Source of the DNA: Clostridium sp. AM30-24
GTDB taxonomy: Bacteria > Bacillota > Clostridia > Lachnospirales > Lachnospiraceae
Assembly (NCBI RefSeq): GCF_003480435.1
Contig: NZ_QUJB01000008.1
Span: 69,300 to 133,299, forward strand
Reading direction: 5' to 3'
Length of the DNA: 64,000 nt
The notes under the pieces are model-generated. The model had not been told where the DNA came from, searched no databases, and saw only the letters and a program-made list of their open reading frames with translations. Shown piece after piece: positions 1-7,960 of this stretch. A program made the translations under genes and the position numbers. How positions within the stretch are numbered: the first letter of the stretch is position 1; every line of letters begins with the position of its first letter.

Positions 1-1
1 G

Positions 2-1342
2 TCCGGACATGCGTCCATCTCCGACCGGACCATCACGCTCTACCCGTTTGACCGGACAAAGACGGATTTCATGCTGCTCCTGATGGCATTCGTGTCCTAC
101 CTCTGCATCCACATCATGGCGCCGGTGACATCAAAGCTCCTGCATCTGGTAGTGGTATCAGATTACTGGGACCGCGCAAACCTTTTAGTGGCCTTTGGAT
201 ACCTGTATTTCTGCAGCATTCTGACATTTTTCAGCCTGCTTCGCCGATACAAAGCGGAAACCCTCTGGAAAAACAGCTTCCTGCACGACCTCACGGAGAC
301 ACTCTCCGAGAGCACATTCCGTTACCGGATCACAATAGGCTTTGTGCTGTATCTTGCATACAACGTATTCATGATCACCGTTGGGGCATTCATGATCTTC
401 CATCATGAAAATTCCGTATTCCAGTTCATGCCGTTCATCTTCGTGATGATCGCCTGGATCGCCGGAAACCTTCTGGTATTCTACTTTATCTACCGGAATG
501 CGGACCAGACTGACAAGATCCATGCCGCCATCGAAAAACTCGCCTCCGGGGAGACGAGCTACAAGGTGGATGTCAATGATTTCTCGAGTCTGGAGGCGGA
601 ACTCGCCGAAGGACTGAACCGTATCAGTGACGGTCTGGAGACAGCTCTTGCCGAACAGGTAAAGAGTGAACGCCTGAAGGCCGACCTGATCACGAACGTG
701 TCCCACGATATCAAGACACCGTTGACCTCCATCATCAACTATGTTGACCTCATCAAGCGCCAGCACATTGAAGACCCGACGGTTCAGAAATATCTGGAGG
801 TTCTGGATCAGAAATCCCAGAGGTTAAAGACACTGACCGAGGATCTTGTGGAAGCTTCCCGCGCAAGCTCCGGAAATATCAAGCTGGAGATCACAAATAT
901 CGATTTCGTGGAACTTGTCCAGCAGACGACCGGAGAATTTGAGGAAAAATACGCGATCCGCCATCTGGAGATCGTCAACACACTTCCGAACGAGGTCATC
1001 ATGATCGAGGCAGACGGACGAAGGCTATGGCGTGTCCTTGAAAACCTCTATAATAACGCATTTAAGTACGCGTTAGAAGGCACCCGCGTCTACGTTACGA
1101 TCGAGGACCATGGCGCCGACGTTGTGTTCACGATCAAGAATGTGTCCGCAAACCCGTTAAACATCAGCCCGGATGAGCTCACCGAGCGATTCGTCCGTGG
1201 TGACGTTTCCCGAACCACGGAGGGAAGCGGACTTGGACTTTCCATCGCGAAAGACCTGACAACTCTTCAGGGCGGAAAGTTCGAGCTGATCATCGATGGC
1301 GATCTGTTTAAGGCGCAGATCACGTTCCCGATCAAAAACTAA
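2..1342 (+). CDS. Sensor histidine kinase (5' end outside window)
   Basis: Membrane histidine kinase of a two-component system. The frame is open from the first bases of the window, so the true start lies upstream; the first internal ATG is at 71. Counted from that ATG, hydrophobic segments lie near residues 1-20, 36-56, 90-110 and 120-141, followed by a short HAMP-like linker. The HisKA motif NVSHDIKTPLTS holds the phospho-accepting His at about residue 212. The catalytic domain follows with an N box (ENLYNNAFKYA) and a G box (GSGLGLSIAKDL). The cognate response regulator is not visible and is probably upstream. The stimulus cannot be inferred. Family assignment is secure; subfamily is not. 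Confidence 0.93.
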   Translation, partial: SGHASISDRTITLYPFDRTKTDFMLLLMAFVSYLCIHIMAPVTSKLLHLVVVSDYWDRANLLVAFGYLYFCSILTFFSLLRRYKAETLWKNSFLHDLTETLSESTFRYRITIGFVLYLAYNVFMITVGAFMIFHHENSVFQFMPFIFVMIAWIAGNLLVFYFIYRNADQTDKIHAAIEKLASGETSYKVDVNDFSSLEAELAEGLNRISDGLETALAEQVKSERLKADLITNVSHDIKTPLTSIINYVDLIKRQHIEDPTVQKYLEVLDQKSQRLKTLTEDLVEASRASSGNIKLEITNIDFVELVQQTTGEFEEKYAIRHLEIVNTLPNEVIMIEADGRRLWRVLENLYNNAFKYALEGTRVYVTIEDHGADVVFTIKNVSANPLNISPDELTERFVRGDVSRTTEGSGLGLSIAKDLTTLQGGKFELIIDGDLFKAQITFPIKN

Positions 1343-1351
1343 ATAGCTTTT

Positions 1352-1402
1352 TATAAACAGAGAGCGTACCACCTTTTTTAGGCAATACGCTCTCTGTTTA
1401 TA
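1352..1402. terminator. Bidirectional factor-independent terminator
   Basis: Perfect 17-base inverted repeat (1352-1368 and 1386-1402) with a 17-base loop, placed between the convergent kinase and peptidase genes. A/T-rich flanks on both sides suit termination in both directions. Confidence 0.85.
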
Positions 1403-1421
1403 TCTTATGTATTGAAATCTC

Positions 1422-2546
1422 TTAGATCGTCAGCACAAACGAAGCCAGCATCGCGATCCTCGGAATATACTGGTCGATCAGGATGTACTCGTTTGCGGAG
1501 TGGGCCCCGTCACCGGCTGCGCCGAGACCATCAAGGGTCGGGATACCCAGAGCAGACACCTCGTTTCCATCGCTGCCGCCGCCCACAAACTGATGGGAAA
1601 ACTTAAGCCCGACCTTCTCGCCGCAGATCTTCGCCTTCTCAAAGAGCGCCATGTTCGCCTCCGTCTCCTCCATCGGCATCTTGCTGTCCCGTTCGATGAC
1701 TTCCCTTGTGGTTCCCGGAACCGTCGTCCTGATCTCGTTGATCGCCTTGCGGATCCTGTCGCCCTCGGCGGCTGTCTTTACACGGCAGTCGATCTCGATC
1801 TCTGCCTCTGCCGGGACAACGTTCGGTTTTGTACCGCCGCTGCAAACGCCCACATTGACGGTAGTTCCAGCCTCGTAATCTGTCAGTTTCTGGATCGCGA
1901 GGATCTCATGCGCCAGTTCCTCGATGGCGTTGATCCCCTCTTTATGGGCATTTCCTGCATGGGATGCCTTTCCATGAATCCTTACGGTAAAACGAACAAG
2001 GCCTTTTCTTCCTGTCTTTAAATCTCCGTTCGCTGTACACGGCTCGCAGACAAGCGCCGCCTTCGCGTCCTTCGCAAGCTCACAAATGATATCGGTGGAC
2101 TCAGCACTTCCGGTCTCCTCATCACCATTAAAGATGAATTCCAGCCTCTTTCCCGGATCGATCCCAAGATCCTTATATGCCTTTACAGTCCAGATCGCGG
2201 AAATAAGTCCGCCTTTCATGTCATAAACACCCGGTCCGTGGAGCTCATTTCCTTCTGTATAATACTTCAGCGCACCGATGAGATGTACGGTGTCATAATG
2301 ACCGATAAACAGGATCTTCTCCGTACCCTTTCCGTACTGGAACCGCACCGGACAGTGTCCGTTCTCCGCCTCGTAGACAAAGCAGTCCTCTCCTGTGCGC
2401 TCCTTGATCAGCATGACCAGCTTTTCCCGCACCTTTGCCAGAGCCTCAATATCTGAAGTGCTGGCCTCTGTCAGGACCAGAGATTTTAAGTCCTCAAAGA
2501 TCTCCGTCTCATGTTCTTTTAAGTAAGCAAGTATTTTCTGTTCCAT
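1422..2546 (-). CDS. M20-family zinc metallopeptidase (CPG2/ArgE-like)
   Basis: A 374-residue cytoplasmic M20 exopeptidase or deacylase. Metal-site motifs are complete: GHYDTVHLIG (His83, catalytic Asp85), GPGVYDMKGG (bridging Asp109), and the general-base pair GDEETG (Glu143/Glu144). A dimerisation lid domain lies between about residues 175 and 290, and a late metal-ligand His sits near the C-terminus (GDGAHSANEY). The start is supported by AAAGGA 8 bases upstream. It is the last gene of an operon with a MATE exporter and a second M20 enzyme, 48 bases after the exporter. Likely substrates are small peptides or N-acyl amino acids; glutamate carboxypeptidase (CPG2-like) activity is possible but unproven. 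Confidence 0.9.
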   Translation of the reverse strand: MEQKILAYLKEHETEIFEDLKSLVLTEASTSDIEALAKVREKLVMLIKERTGEDCFVYEAENGHCPVRFQYGKGTEKILFIGHYDTVHLIGALKYYTEGNELHGPGVYDMKGGLISAIWTVKAYKDLGIDPGKRLEFIFNGDEETGSAESTDIICELAKDAKAALVCEPCTANGDLKTGRKGLVRFTVRIHGKASHAGNAHKEGINAIEELAHEILAIQKLTDYEAGTTVNVGVCSGGTKPNVVPAEAEIEIDCRVKTAAEGDRIRKAINEIRTTVPGTTREVIERDSKMPMEETEANMALFEKAKICGEKVGLKFSHQFVGGGSDGNEVSALGIPTLDGLGAAGDGAHSANEYILIDQYIPRIAMLASFVLTI

Positions 2547-2594
2547 GATTTCTGTCCTTTCTTCTGTAATTGATACTGTATACCTATCTATATC

Positions 2595-3950
2595 TTACTT
2601 CTTTATCACGCGGACCTTCTTCCATTTCCCTGTCAGATACCATCCAAACGAGATCACATAATTCGCAGCCCAGCCAAGGGGAACCGCCATCCATGCCACC
2701 TGAATCCCGTAGACTGGAGCAAACAGGTTCGTCACGCTGACACGGATCGCGAGATTCACAAGGTTTGCCACCGTAAATGCCGTCACATCACCCGCGCCGC
2801 GGAGCAGACCGTCCGTGGACGCCTTGAGGCCGATAAACGAGTAGAAAAACGCTAAGAACTTCACATAACTGAGTCCCACCGAGTACGCCTCACTGCTGCC
2901 GCTGTCAAGGAACAGAGACACGAACGCACCGCCTGCCAGCTGGTACATTATGCAGAGCACCGCGCCCGCCGTCAGGACGATCACATAGCACATCCGGTAA
3001 CCTTCCTTCACCCGGTCGATCTTTCCAGCCCCCATATTCTGGGCTGTGAAGGTTGACATAGCATTTCCCATGGCCAGCATCGGCACGATGCTTAAGGACT
3101 CGATCCGCATGCCCGCGGAGTATCCGGCGATCGCCGTGGAGCCGAAGCTGTTGATCACAGACTGGACCAGCAGGATTCCGATATGGACGATGGACTGCTG
3201 CAGTGTGGACGGAACGGCGATCTTCACCATGGAGACCGCCATCTCTCCGCTGTAGAGACGCACCGGCTCCTCGGCAGGATACCCCTTTAGCTTCCGCATC
3301 AGAAGCAGGAAGGAGATCACCGCCGAGATTCCCTGTGCGATCAGTGTCGCCAACGCAACGCCACGGATGCCCTGCTTGAAAATGATCACGAGGATCATGT
3401 CCAGCACGATGTTTAACAGGGAAGAAAAGATCAAAAGGTACAGCGGCTTCTTTGAATCTCCCAGTGCGTTGAAGATCGATGCCTGAACGTTATACATGAA
3501 CAGAAACGGCAGTCCGAGAAAGTAGATCGCCAGATACAGCGCCGCGTCCGAGAAAATATCCTCCGGTACGTTGACGAGATTCAGGATCCGATTGTTGAAC
3601 AGGATCCCCACTGCTGCCAGAAACGCCGCGATCCCAAGGAAATTGAACATCGTTGTGTAGACTGCCGTCTTCATCTTCGCGAGTTTTCCCGCTCCCAGAA
3701 ACTGGGAGATCACCACGGAGCTTCCGATTCCGCCGCCGATGGCGATGGCAATAAAGACGTTCGTGATCGCATAGGATGCGCCAACCGCCGCTAATGCCTG
3801 TTCCCCGACGAATTTTCCTACCACTACTGAATCCGTGATGTTATAAAACTGCTGAAATAGATTTCCGAGTATCATCGGAAGCACGAAGAACAGCAGGGAT
3901 TTTCCCGGATTGTCCGTCAGCATGTCATATTTTTTTCTTGTCTCTTTCAT
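2595..3950 (-). CDS. MATE-family efflux transporter
   Basis: About 451 residues with twelve predicted membrane segments in two homologous bundles, typical of MATE multidrug/metabolite exporters of the DinF/NorM-like clostridial branch (N-terminal GKSLLFFVLPMILGNLF, then GKFVGEQALAAVGA). I place the start at the ATG at 3950. A TTG at 3959 overlaps the stop of the preceding peptidase gene, but neither start has a clear ribosome-binding site, so translational coupling is likely. It sits between two M20 peptidases in one transcription unit, which suggests it exports a peptide-derived product or inhibitory compound rather than a random drug. Substrate is inference only. Confidence 0.9.
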   Translation of the reverse strand: MKETRKKYDMLTDNPGKSLLFFVLPMILGNLFQQFYNITDSVVVGKFVGEQALAAVGASYAITNVFIAIAIGGGIGSSVVISQFLGAGKLAKMKTAVYTTMFNFLGIAAFLAAVGILFNNRILNLVNVPEDIFSDAALYLAIYFLGLPFLFMYNVQASIFNALGDSKKPLYLLIFSSLLNIVLDMILVIIFKQGIRGVALATLIAQGISAVISFLLLMRKLKGYPAEEPVRLYSGEMAVSMVKIAVPSTLQQSIVHIGILLVQSVINSFGSTAIAGYSAGMRIESLSIVPMLAMGNAMSTFTAQNMGAGKIDRVKEGYRMCYVIVLTAGAVLCIMYQLAGGAFVSLFLDSGSSEAYSVGLSYVKFLAFFYSFIGLKASTDGLLRGAGDVTAFTVANLVNLAIRVSVTNLFAPVYGIQVAWMAVPLGWAANYVISFGWYLTGKWKKVRVIKK

Positions 3951-3955
3951 GTTTG

Positions 3956-5122
3956 TCAAAACGTAATGATGGAAGCCAATGCCAGTTTCGCTCTGGAAAA
4001 CAGTGTCTCAGCTACCGCATACTCCTCCATTGAATGATTGTTCGCGCCCTTGACGCCCATGGCGCAAACTACCGGAACGCCTTCCGCCGCAGCCAGGCAG
4101 GAATCAGACCAACCGCCAACTTTCTTTGTCTGCAGCTTTCCGTAACCGATCATATCTGCCGCCTTCTGGACATGGCGAAAAAGCTCCAGATTTTTCTCCG
4201 ATACCGGCATTACCGTACTCGGCTTCGTCCAGGTCACATCTGCCGTCGTGTCCGGGACAGTTCTCGTCTCCGCAATCCTTTTGATCGCCTGAAGTGTTTC
4301 CTCAAGGCGCTCAAAGCTGTCGTAGCGGATATCGATTCCAACCTCACAGGACGCAGCCACTGCGTTTGCAACCGTTCCGCCCTGGATCACACCTACATTC
4401 ACAAAAAGTCCATGTTCAAAGTCATGAAGCTTCTGGATCTCGATGATCTTATGCGCCATCTCCAAAATCGCGTTTCTTCCGCGCTGCGGATCATTTCCAG
4501 CGTGGGCCGCGACTCCGTGAACGGTGAGTGTCACGCGGCAGGAACCTTTTCTTCCAACAACGAGTCCGTCATCGATAAATCCCGTCTCAAAGTTGAATGC
4601 CGCCGCGCATCCCGCGCAGAGTTTCCGGATCTCTGACTCCGCATTTGTCTGACGGTGTCCGTTCTCCTCATCTCCCGCAAAGACAACGCGGATCGGGCGT
4701 TTCCCATATCCATATTCATGGAGCGCTTTTAAAACGTAGACAGCGATCACAAGTCCCGCCTTCATATCCAGAACTCCCGGTCCGTGGGCATTTCCGTTCT
4801 CATCGATGCGGAACGGATTTTTCTCCAGCGTGCCTTTCGCGAATACCGTGTCCATGTGTCCGATCAGGACGATGGGCTGGCCTGCTGCCTCTTTATTCCA
4901 TACACCTGTCAGGAGGTTTCCGAAACGTTCCATCGGGATCACAGCTGTCTCCACTCCGGCACTTTCCAGTTCATCCTTTAAGACCGCACCTACCAGGTCA
5001 ACGCCCTCTTTATCCGGGGTTCCGCTTTCGATAGAAACGATCTTTTCCCATAGCGACAGCATCTCGTCCCTGTGACAGTCTATATACGCGGATGTCTTCA
5101 CGATTAGTTCTCTGTCTTCCAT
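3956..5122 (-). CDS. M20-family zinc metallopeptidase
   Basis: A 388-residue M20 enzyme, first gene of the M20-MATE-M20 operon. Motifs include GHMDTVFAKGT (metal His and catalytic Asp), GPGVLDMKAG, the general-base motif GDEENGH, and a late GANNHSMEEYA with the last metal His. I use ATG 5122 because AAGGAGG (5132-5138) lies 9 bases upstream; the longer frame to 5152 has no comparable site. It is paralogous to the peptidase at 1422-2546 but clearly diverged, so the two probably have different substrates. Its stop overlaps the start region of the MATE gene. Confidence 0.9.
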   Translation of the reverse strand: MEDRELIVKTSAYIDCHRDEMLSLWEKIVSIESGTPDKEGVDLVGAVLKDELESAGVETAVIPMERFGNLLTGVWNKEAAGQPIVLIGHMDTVFAKGTLEKNPFRIDENGNAHGPGVLDMKAGLVIAVYVLKALHEYGYGKRPIRVVFAGDEENGHRQTNAESEIRKLCAGCAAAFNFETGFIDDGLVVGRKGSCRVTLTVHGVAAHAGNDPQRGRNAILEMAHKIIEIQKLHDFEHGLFVNVGVIQGGTVANAVAASCEVGIDIRYDSFERLEETLQAIKRIAETRTVPDTTADVTWTKPSTVMPVSEKNLELFRHVQKAADMIGYGKLQTKKVGGWSDSCLAAAEGVPVVCAMGVKGANNHSMEEYAVAETLFSRAKLALASIITF

Positions 5123-5244
5123 AGCCTGCATCCTCCTTGTCATTTTATTCATCTATGATATAACAAACATACTGAAATGAAAATACTGAAAATCTATAAA
5201 AATCGGGAATTCCGCCTGACGGTAACACCTTCCCGGTTATAAGC

Positions 5245-5273
5245 TTGACTTCTGCGTCTCTGCGAATTATAAT
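5245..5273 (+). promoter_or_regulatory. Sigma-70 type promoter of larE
   Basis: TTGACT (5245-5250), 17-base spacer, TATAAT (5268-5273). It predicts a ~175-base leader before larE, which contains the folded repeat at 5332-5431. Confidence 0.75.
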
Positions 5274-5331
5274 GAGTAAATTAAACCTACCATTTCACTA
5301 TGAAGATATGGCCGCCCGTACGAGGCTGCTA

Positions 5332-5431
5332 AGATAAACGCTCCGCGAGGATGCGCAGTGATTCTGTTAGGAATATGTCAGCTTCTCTGACCAGAATCAC
5401 GCGGCAAGTCTCACGGACGTTCAACTTGAAT
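5332..5431 (+). repeat. Dispersed folded intergenic repeat, copy 1
   Basis: A 100-base stretch that recurs at 45726-45826 with only scattered changes. It can fold as one long hairpin: an outer imperfect pairing of CGCTCCGCGAG with CTCACGGACG, a perfect 9-bp stem GTGATTCTG/CAGAATCAC, and an inner loop region that is a clean GTCAGC/GCTGAC hairpin in copy 2. Here it lies in the predicted larE leader and ends 22 bases before the larE start. Confidence 0.85.
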
Positions 5432-5453
5432 ATGAAAGGACGGAGAATTCCTT

Positions 5454-6284
5454 ATGAACAACACGATCAACGTTTCCATAGACTGCGTTCCGGCTGCACT
5501 CCGGGAATTTTTTGCAGACCACTCCTCGATCGCCCTGGCATTTTCCGGCGGCACCGACTCCTCTTATTTACTCTATGCCGCAAAAGCATGTGGAGTAAAC
5601 GTCCATGCCTACTACGTCTCCACGCCGTTCCAGCCGCAATTTGAGTTAGATGACGCGAAGCTTCTCGCTGAATCGCTACACGCGGACATGACGGTCCTGC
5701 CCTTTGATGTGCTGACGGATAAAGTCGTAAAGAGAAATCCGAAAGACCGCTGTTACTACTGCAAGAATCAGGTATTCGGCGGAATCCTAAAAGCCGCAAA
5801 GGAGGACGGCTTTACCGAGATCATGGACGGAACGAATGCCTCCGATGACGCCGGTGACCGCCCGGGCATGCGCGCTTTAAAAGAAATGAAAGTACTGTCC
5901 CCGCTGCGCCTTTCCGGAATAACAAAAACGGCACTCCGGGAATATTCCCGAAATGCCGGATTATTTACATGGAACAAGCCCGCTTACGCCTGTCTTGCGA
6001 CGAGAGTTCCGTCGGGAATTTCCATCGAAGCTTCTGTATTAAAGGATGTTGAGTGGGCAGAAAAATCCCTCTCTGATCTTGGATTCCGTGACTTCCGCGT
6101 CCGCGTGTACCCGGATCCTGCTGCCGGTGATACAAAACCCGATGCGCCGTGGTGCGCAAAACTCCAGCTCACCGAGGACATGATCCCGAAGCTTATGGAG
6201 CAGCGGAAGGAGATCTGCGCGCTCTTAAAGCAGAGATTTACGGATGTGACACTGGATCTTGTGGCGAGAACGCCGTCGATGTAG
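5454..6284 (+). CDS. larE: LarE-type ATP-dependent sulfur transferase
   Basis: A 276-residue PP-loop ATPase of the LarE family, which adenylates a carboxylate of the nicotinic-acid-derived precursor and inserts sulfur to build the nickel-pincer cofactor of lactate racemase and relatives. The PP-loop SGGTDS is at residues 31-36. Besides the Cys in PAYACLATR (Cys180), which aligns with the sacrificial Cys of the Lactobacillus enzyme, it has a CYYC pair (Cys100, Cys103). Three-cysteine LarE proteins of this sort are reported to carry an Fe-S cluster and act catalytically. ATG 5454 has only a weak upstream AGGACGGAG site. No larA, larB or larC is in the window. Family confidence is high; the cluster type is inference. 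Confidence 0.9.
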   Translation: MNNTINVSIDCVPAALREFFADHSSIALAFSGGTDSSYLLYAAKACGVNVHAYYVSTPFQPQFELDDAKLLAESLHADMTVLPFDVLTDKVVKRNPKDRCYYCKNQVFGGILKAAKEDGFTEIMDGTNASDDAGDRPGMRALKEMKVLSPLRLSGITKTALREYSRNAGLFTWNKPAYACLATRVPSGISIEASVLKDVEWAEKSLSDLGFRDFRVRVYPDPAAGDTKPDAPWCAKLQLTEDMIPKLMEQRKEICALLKQRFTDVTLDLVARTPSM

Positions 6285-6299
6285 GAAATATCTCCTCAA

Positions 6300-6563
6300 T
6301 CACGCGCTGTGCGTGACTTCATTCAGCCACGCCACAGCCGCTTTGATCCCGTTCTCGCTGAACTCAAATTCCTGATACGTCTTTTTTTCATCTTCTGTCA
6401 CAGAAAAAATAAACGGCCCCGGCCAGGTGATCGCCTGGATCTTATCCGGTTCGCCTTCCTCACCGCTGATCTTCCGGATCATGAAATTCGTTCCCTTTTC
6501 ACTGCCTGTAAATACTGTTTTCTTTAAATATGGAATGGAGATCATTCCTGTCAGATCGATCAT
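6300..6563 (-). CDS. Small conserved-looking protein of unknown function
   Basis: An 87-residue soluble protein starting at ATG 6563, chosen because AAGAGG (6569-6574) lies just upstream; the longer frame to 6593 begins with TTG and has no site. No signal peptide or membrane segment is seen. The composition is ordinary for a folded globular protein (motif GPFIFSVTEDEK in the middle, an aromatic/acidic stretch TYQEFEFSENG, helical C-terminus). It is a single gene convergent with larE. I do not recognise the family. Confidence 0.7.
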   Translation of the reverse strand: MIDLTGMISIPYLKKTVFTGSEKGTNFMIRKISGEEGEPDKIQAITWPGPFIFSVTEDEKKTYQEFEFSENGIKAAVAWLNEVTHSA

Positions 6564-6685
6564 AACAACCTCTTTTCTTCTTTCCCATTGCAAATTGCTA
6601 ACGTGTTAGCTATACTTACACCATAAACCACCTGTACAGGAATCATTATACACCATTCCTGTCCATGAAACATCAGGAGTATCTC

Positions 6686-7900
6686 ATGTTAGCTGTATTT
6701 TTATCTCCGATCTACCTGTTATTTCAGGCATACATTCTTTTATGGCTCTACGCCTGGGCGGATTCCTGCTCCCCGGCGCTTCATTCACTGTTTTTCAGAA
6801 TCCCTGTCACAGTCCTCTACCTGTTTTTTGCCGTCAGCCCGCTGACCGGATTTCTGATCACAAAAGAACCGCTTCACCATTTTCTCCGGGTGATCAGCAA
6901 TTACTGGCTCGGCACTCTGGAATATATCCTGCTTTTTATCATCACCTTCGACTTGATCCGCCGTGTCACCGGCCATTCCTTCTTTATGAAGTACCGGTAT
7001 CCGGCCATGCTGCATACCATGCCGAAAAATCTCGTGATCTTTGGCGGCTTTGCCATTGGCCTGATCCTTATGGTCAGCATTTACGGTGTCCTGCATGCAA
7101 GACGGGTCTATGTGCGGCAGGATCCGGTCGTCATCGGAAAGAGTTCCTCTCTTCCGGGACTTAAGATCGCCCTGATCGCGGATCTTCACCTTGGATACAA
7201 CTCCACGAAGTCCCATGTAAGAAAGATCGCAGACACCATTAACTCCCAAAATGTCGATCTTGTCTGCATTGCCGGAGATCTCTTCGACAATGATTACGAC
7301 GCGATCAAAGACCCGGATAAGGTGGCTGACATTCTATCCGGTATCAAGAGCCGGTACGGCACATACGCCTGCTGGGGCAACCATGACGTAAGCGAGAAGA
7401 TCCTCGCCGGATTCACATTTCCACAGAAGGAAACGATCGTCCGGGACGGGCGGTTTACGGAATTTCTGCACCACGCCGGTATCACGATGCTGGAGGACGA
7501 GACCGTCTGCATCGATAATGCATTCTATCTTGTCGGCCGCCGGGATAAGGATATGGCAAAAAAAGAACAGCTCCTGCGGAAAACCTTTGCTGAGATCACC
7601 GAACCTCTCGATCCCTCACTTCCCATCATCGTCATGGATCACCAGCCGGGAGAATTGTCAGAAGCCTCCGATGCCGGTGTCGATCTGGATCTCTCCGGCC
7701 ATACCCATGACGGTCAGATGTTTCCGGCAAACCTTGTGGTCCATTTTCTCTGGGAAAACGCCTGCGGAGTCCTGAAAAAGGGGGCTATGACGTCTATTGT
7801 CACCTCCGGTGCCGGTGTCTGGGGACCGGCGATGCGGGTCGGGACTAACAATGAAGTCGTGATCGCAAATGTGTCGTTTGATCCAGCCACAGACCAATAA
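6686..7900 (+). CDS. Membrane-anchored metallophosphoesterase
   Basis: A 404-residue calcineurin-like phosphoesterase. The N-terminal ~150 residues hold about four hydrophobic segments; the catalytic domain follows with all five metal-binding blocks: DLHLGYN (D-x-H), GDLFDND, GNHD, a late MDHQPGE and SGHTHDGQ. This architecture matches the YkuE/YaeI group, some members of which act on membrane lipids or lipid-linked substrates. ATG 6686 is preferred over the in-frame ATG 6665 because AGGAG (6675-6679) sits 6 bases before it. It stands alone between the 6300-6563 gene and the M20D hydrolase. Substrate unknown. Confidence 0.9.
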   Translation: MLAVFLSPIYLLFQAYILLWLYAWADSCSPALHSLFFRIPVTVLYLFFAVSPLTGFLITKEPLHHFLRVISNYWLGTLEYILLFIITFDLIRRVTGHSFFMKYRYPAMLHTMPKNLVIFGGFAIGLILMVSIYGVLHARRVYVRQDPVVIGKSSSLPGLKIALIADLHLGYNSTKSHVRKIADTINSQNVDLVCIAGDLFDNDYDAIKDPDKVADILSGIKSRYGTYACWGNHDVSEKILAGFTFPQKETIVRDGRFTEFLHHAGITMLEDETVCIDNAFYLVGRRDKDMAKKEQLLRKTFAEITEPLDPSLPIIVMDHQPGELSEASDAGVDLDLSGHTHDGQMFPANLVVHFLWENACGVLKKGAMTSIVTSGAGVWGPAMRVGTNNEVVIANVSFDPATDQ

Positions 7901-7960
7901 GCTGTTGTTCCGATAAGTTGTTCCTATAAATAGTATAAACGAGAAAAACGGAGGTTTTAT

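Noticed and set aside
185..766. Long frames on the opposite strand of the histidine kinase and of many other genes
   Set aside because: They lie wholly within genes with clear family motifs on the other strand and lack ribosome sites; they reflect G+C-biased codon use.
6297..6318. Hairpin TCACGC/GCGTGA at the larE 3' side as a terminator
   Set aside because: Only 6 bp, no T-run, and it overlaps the end of the convergent small gene; too weak to call.
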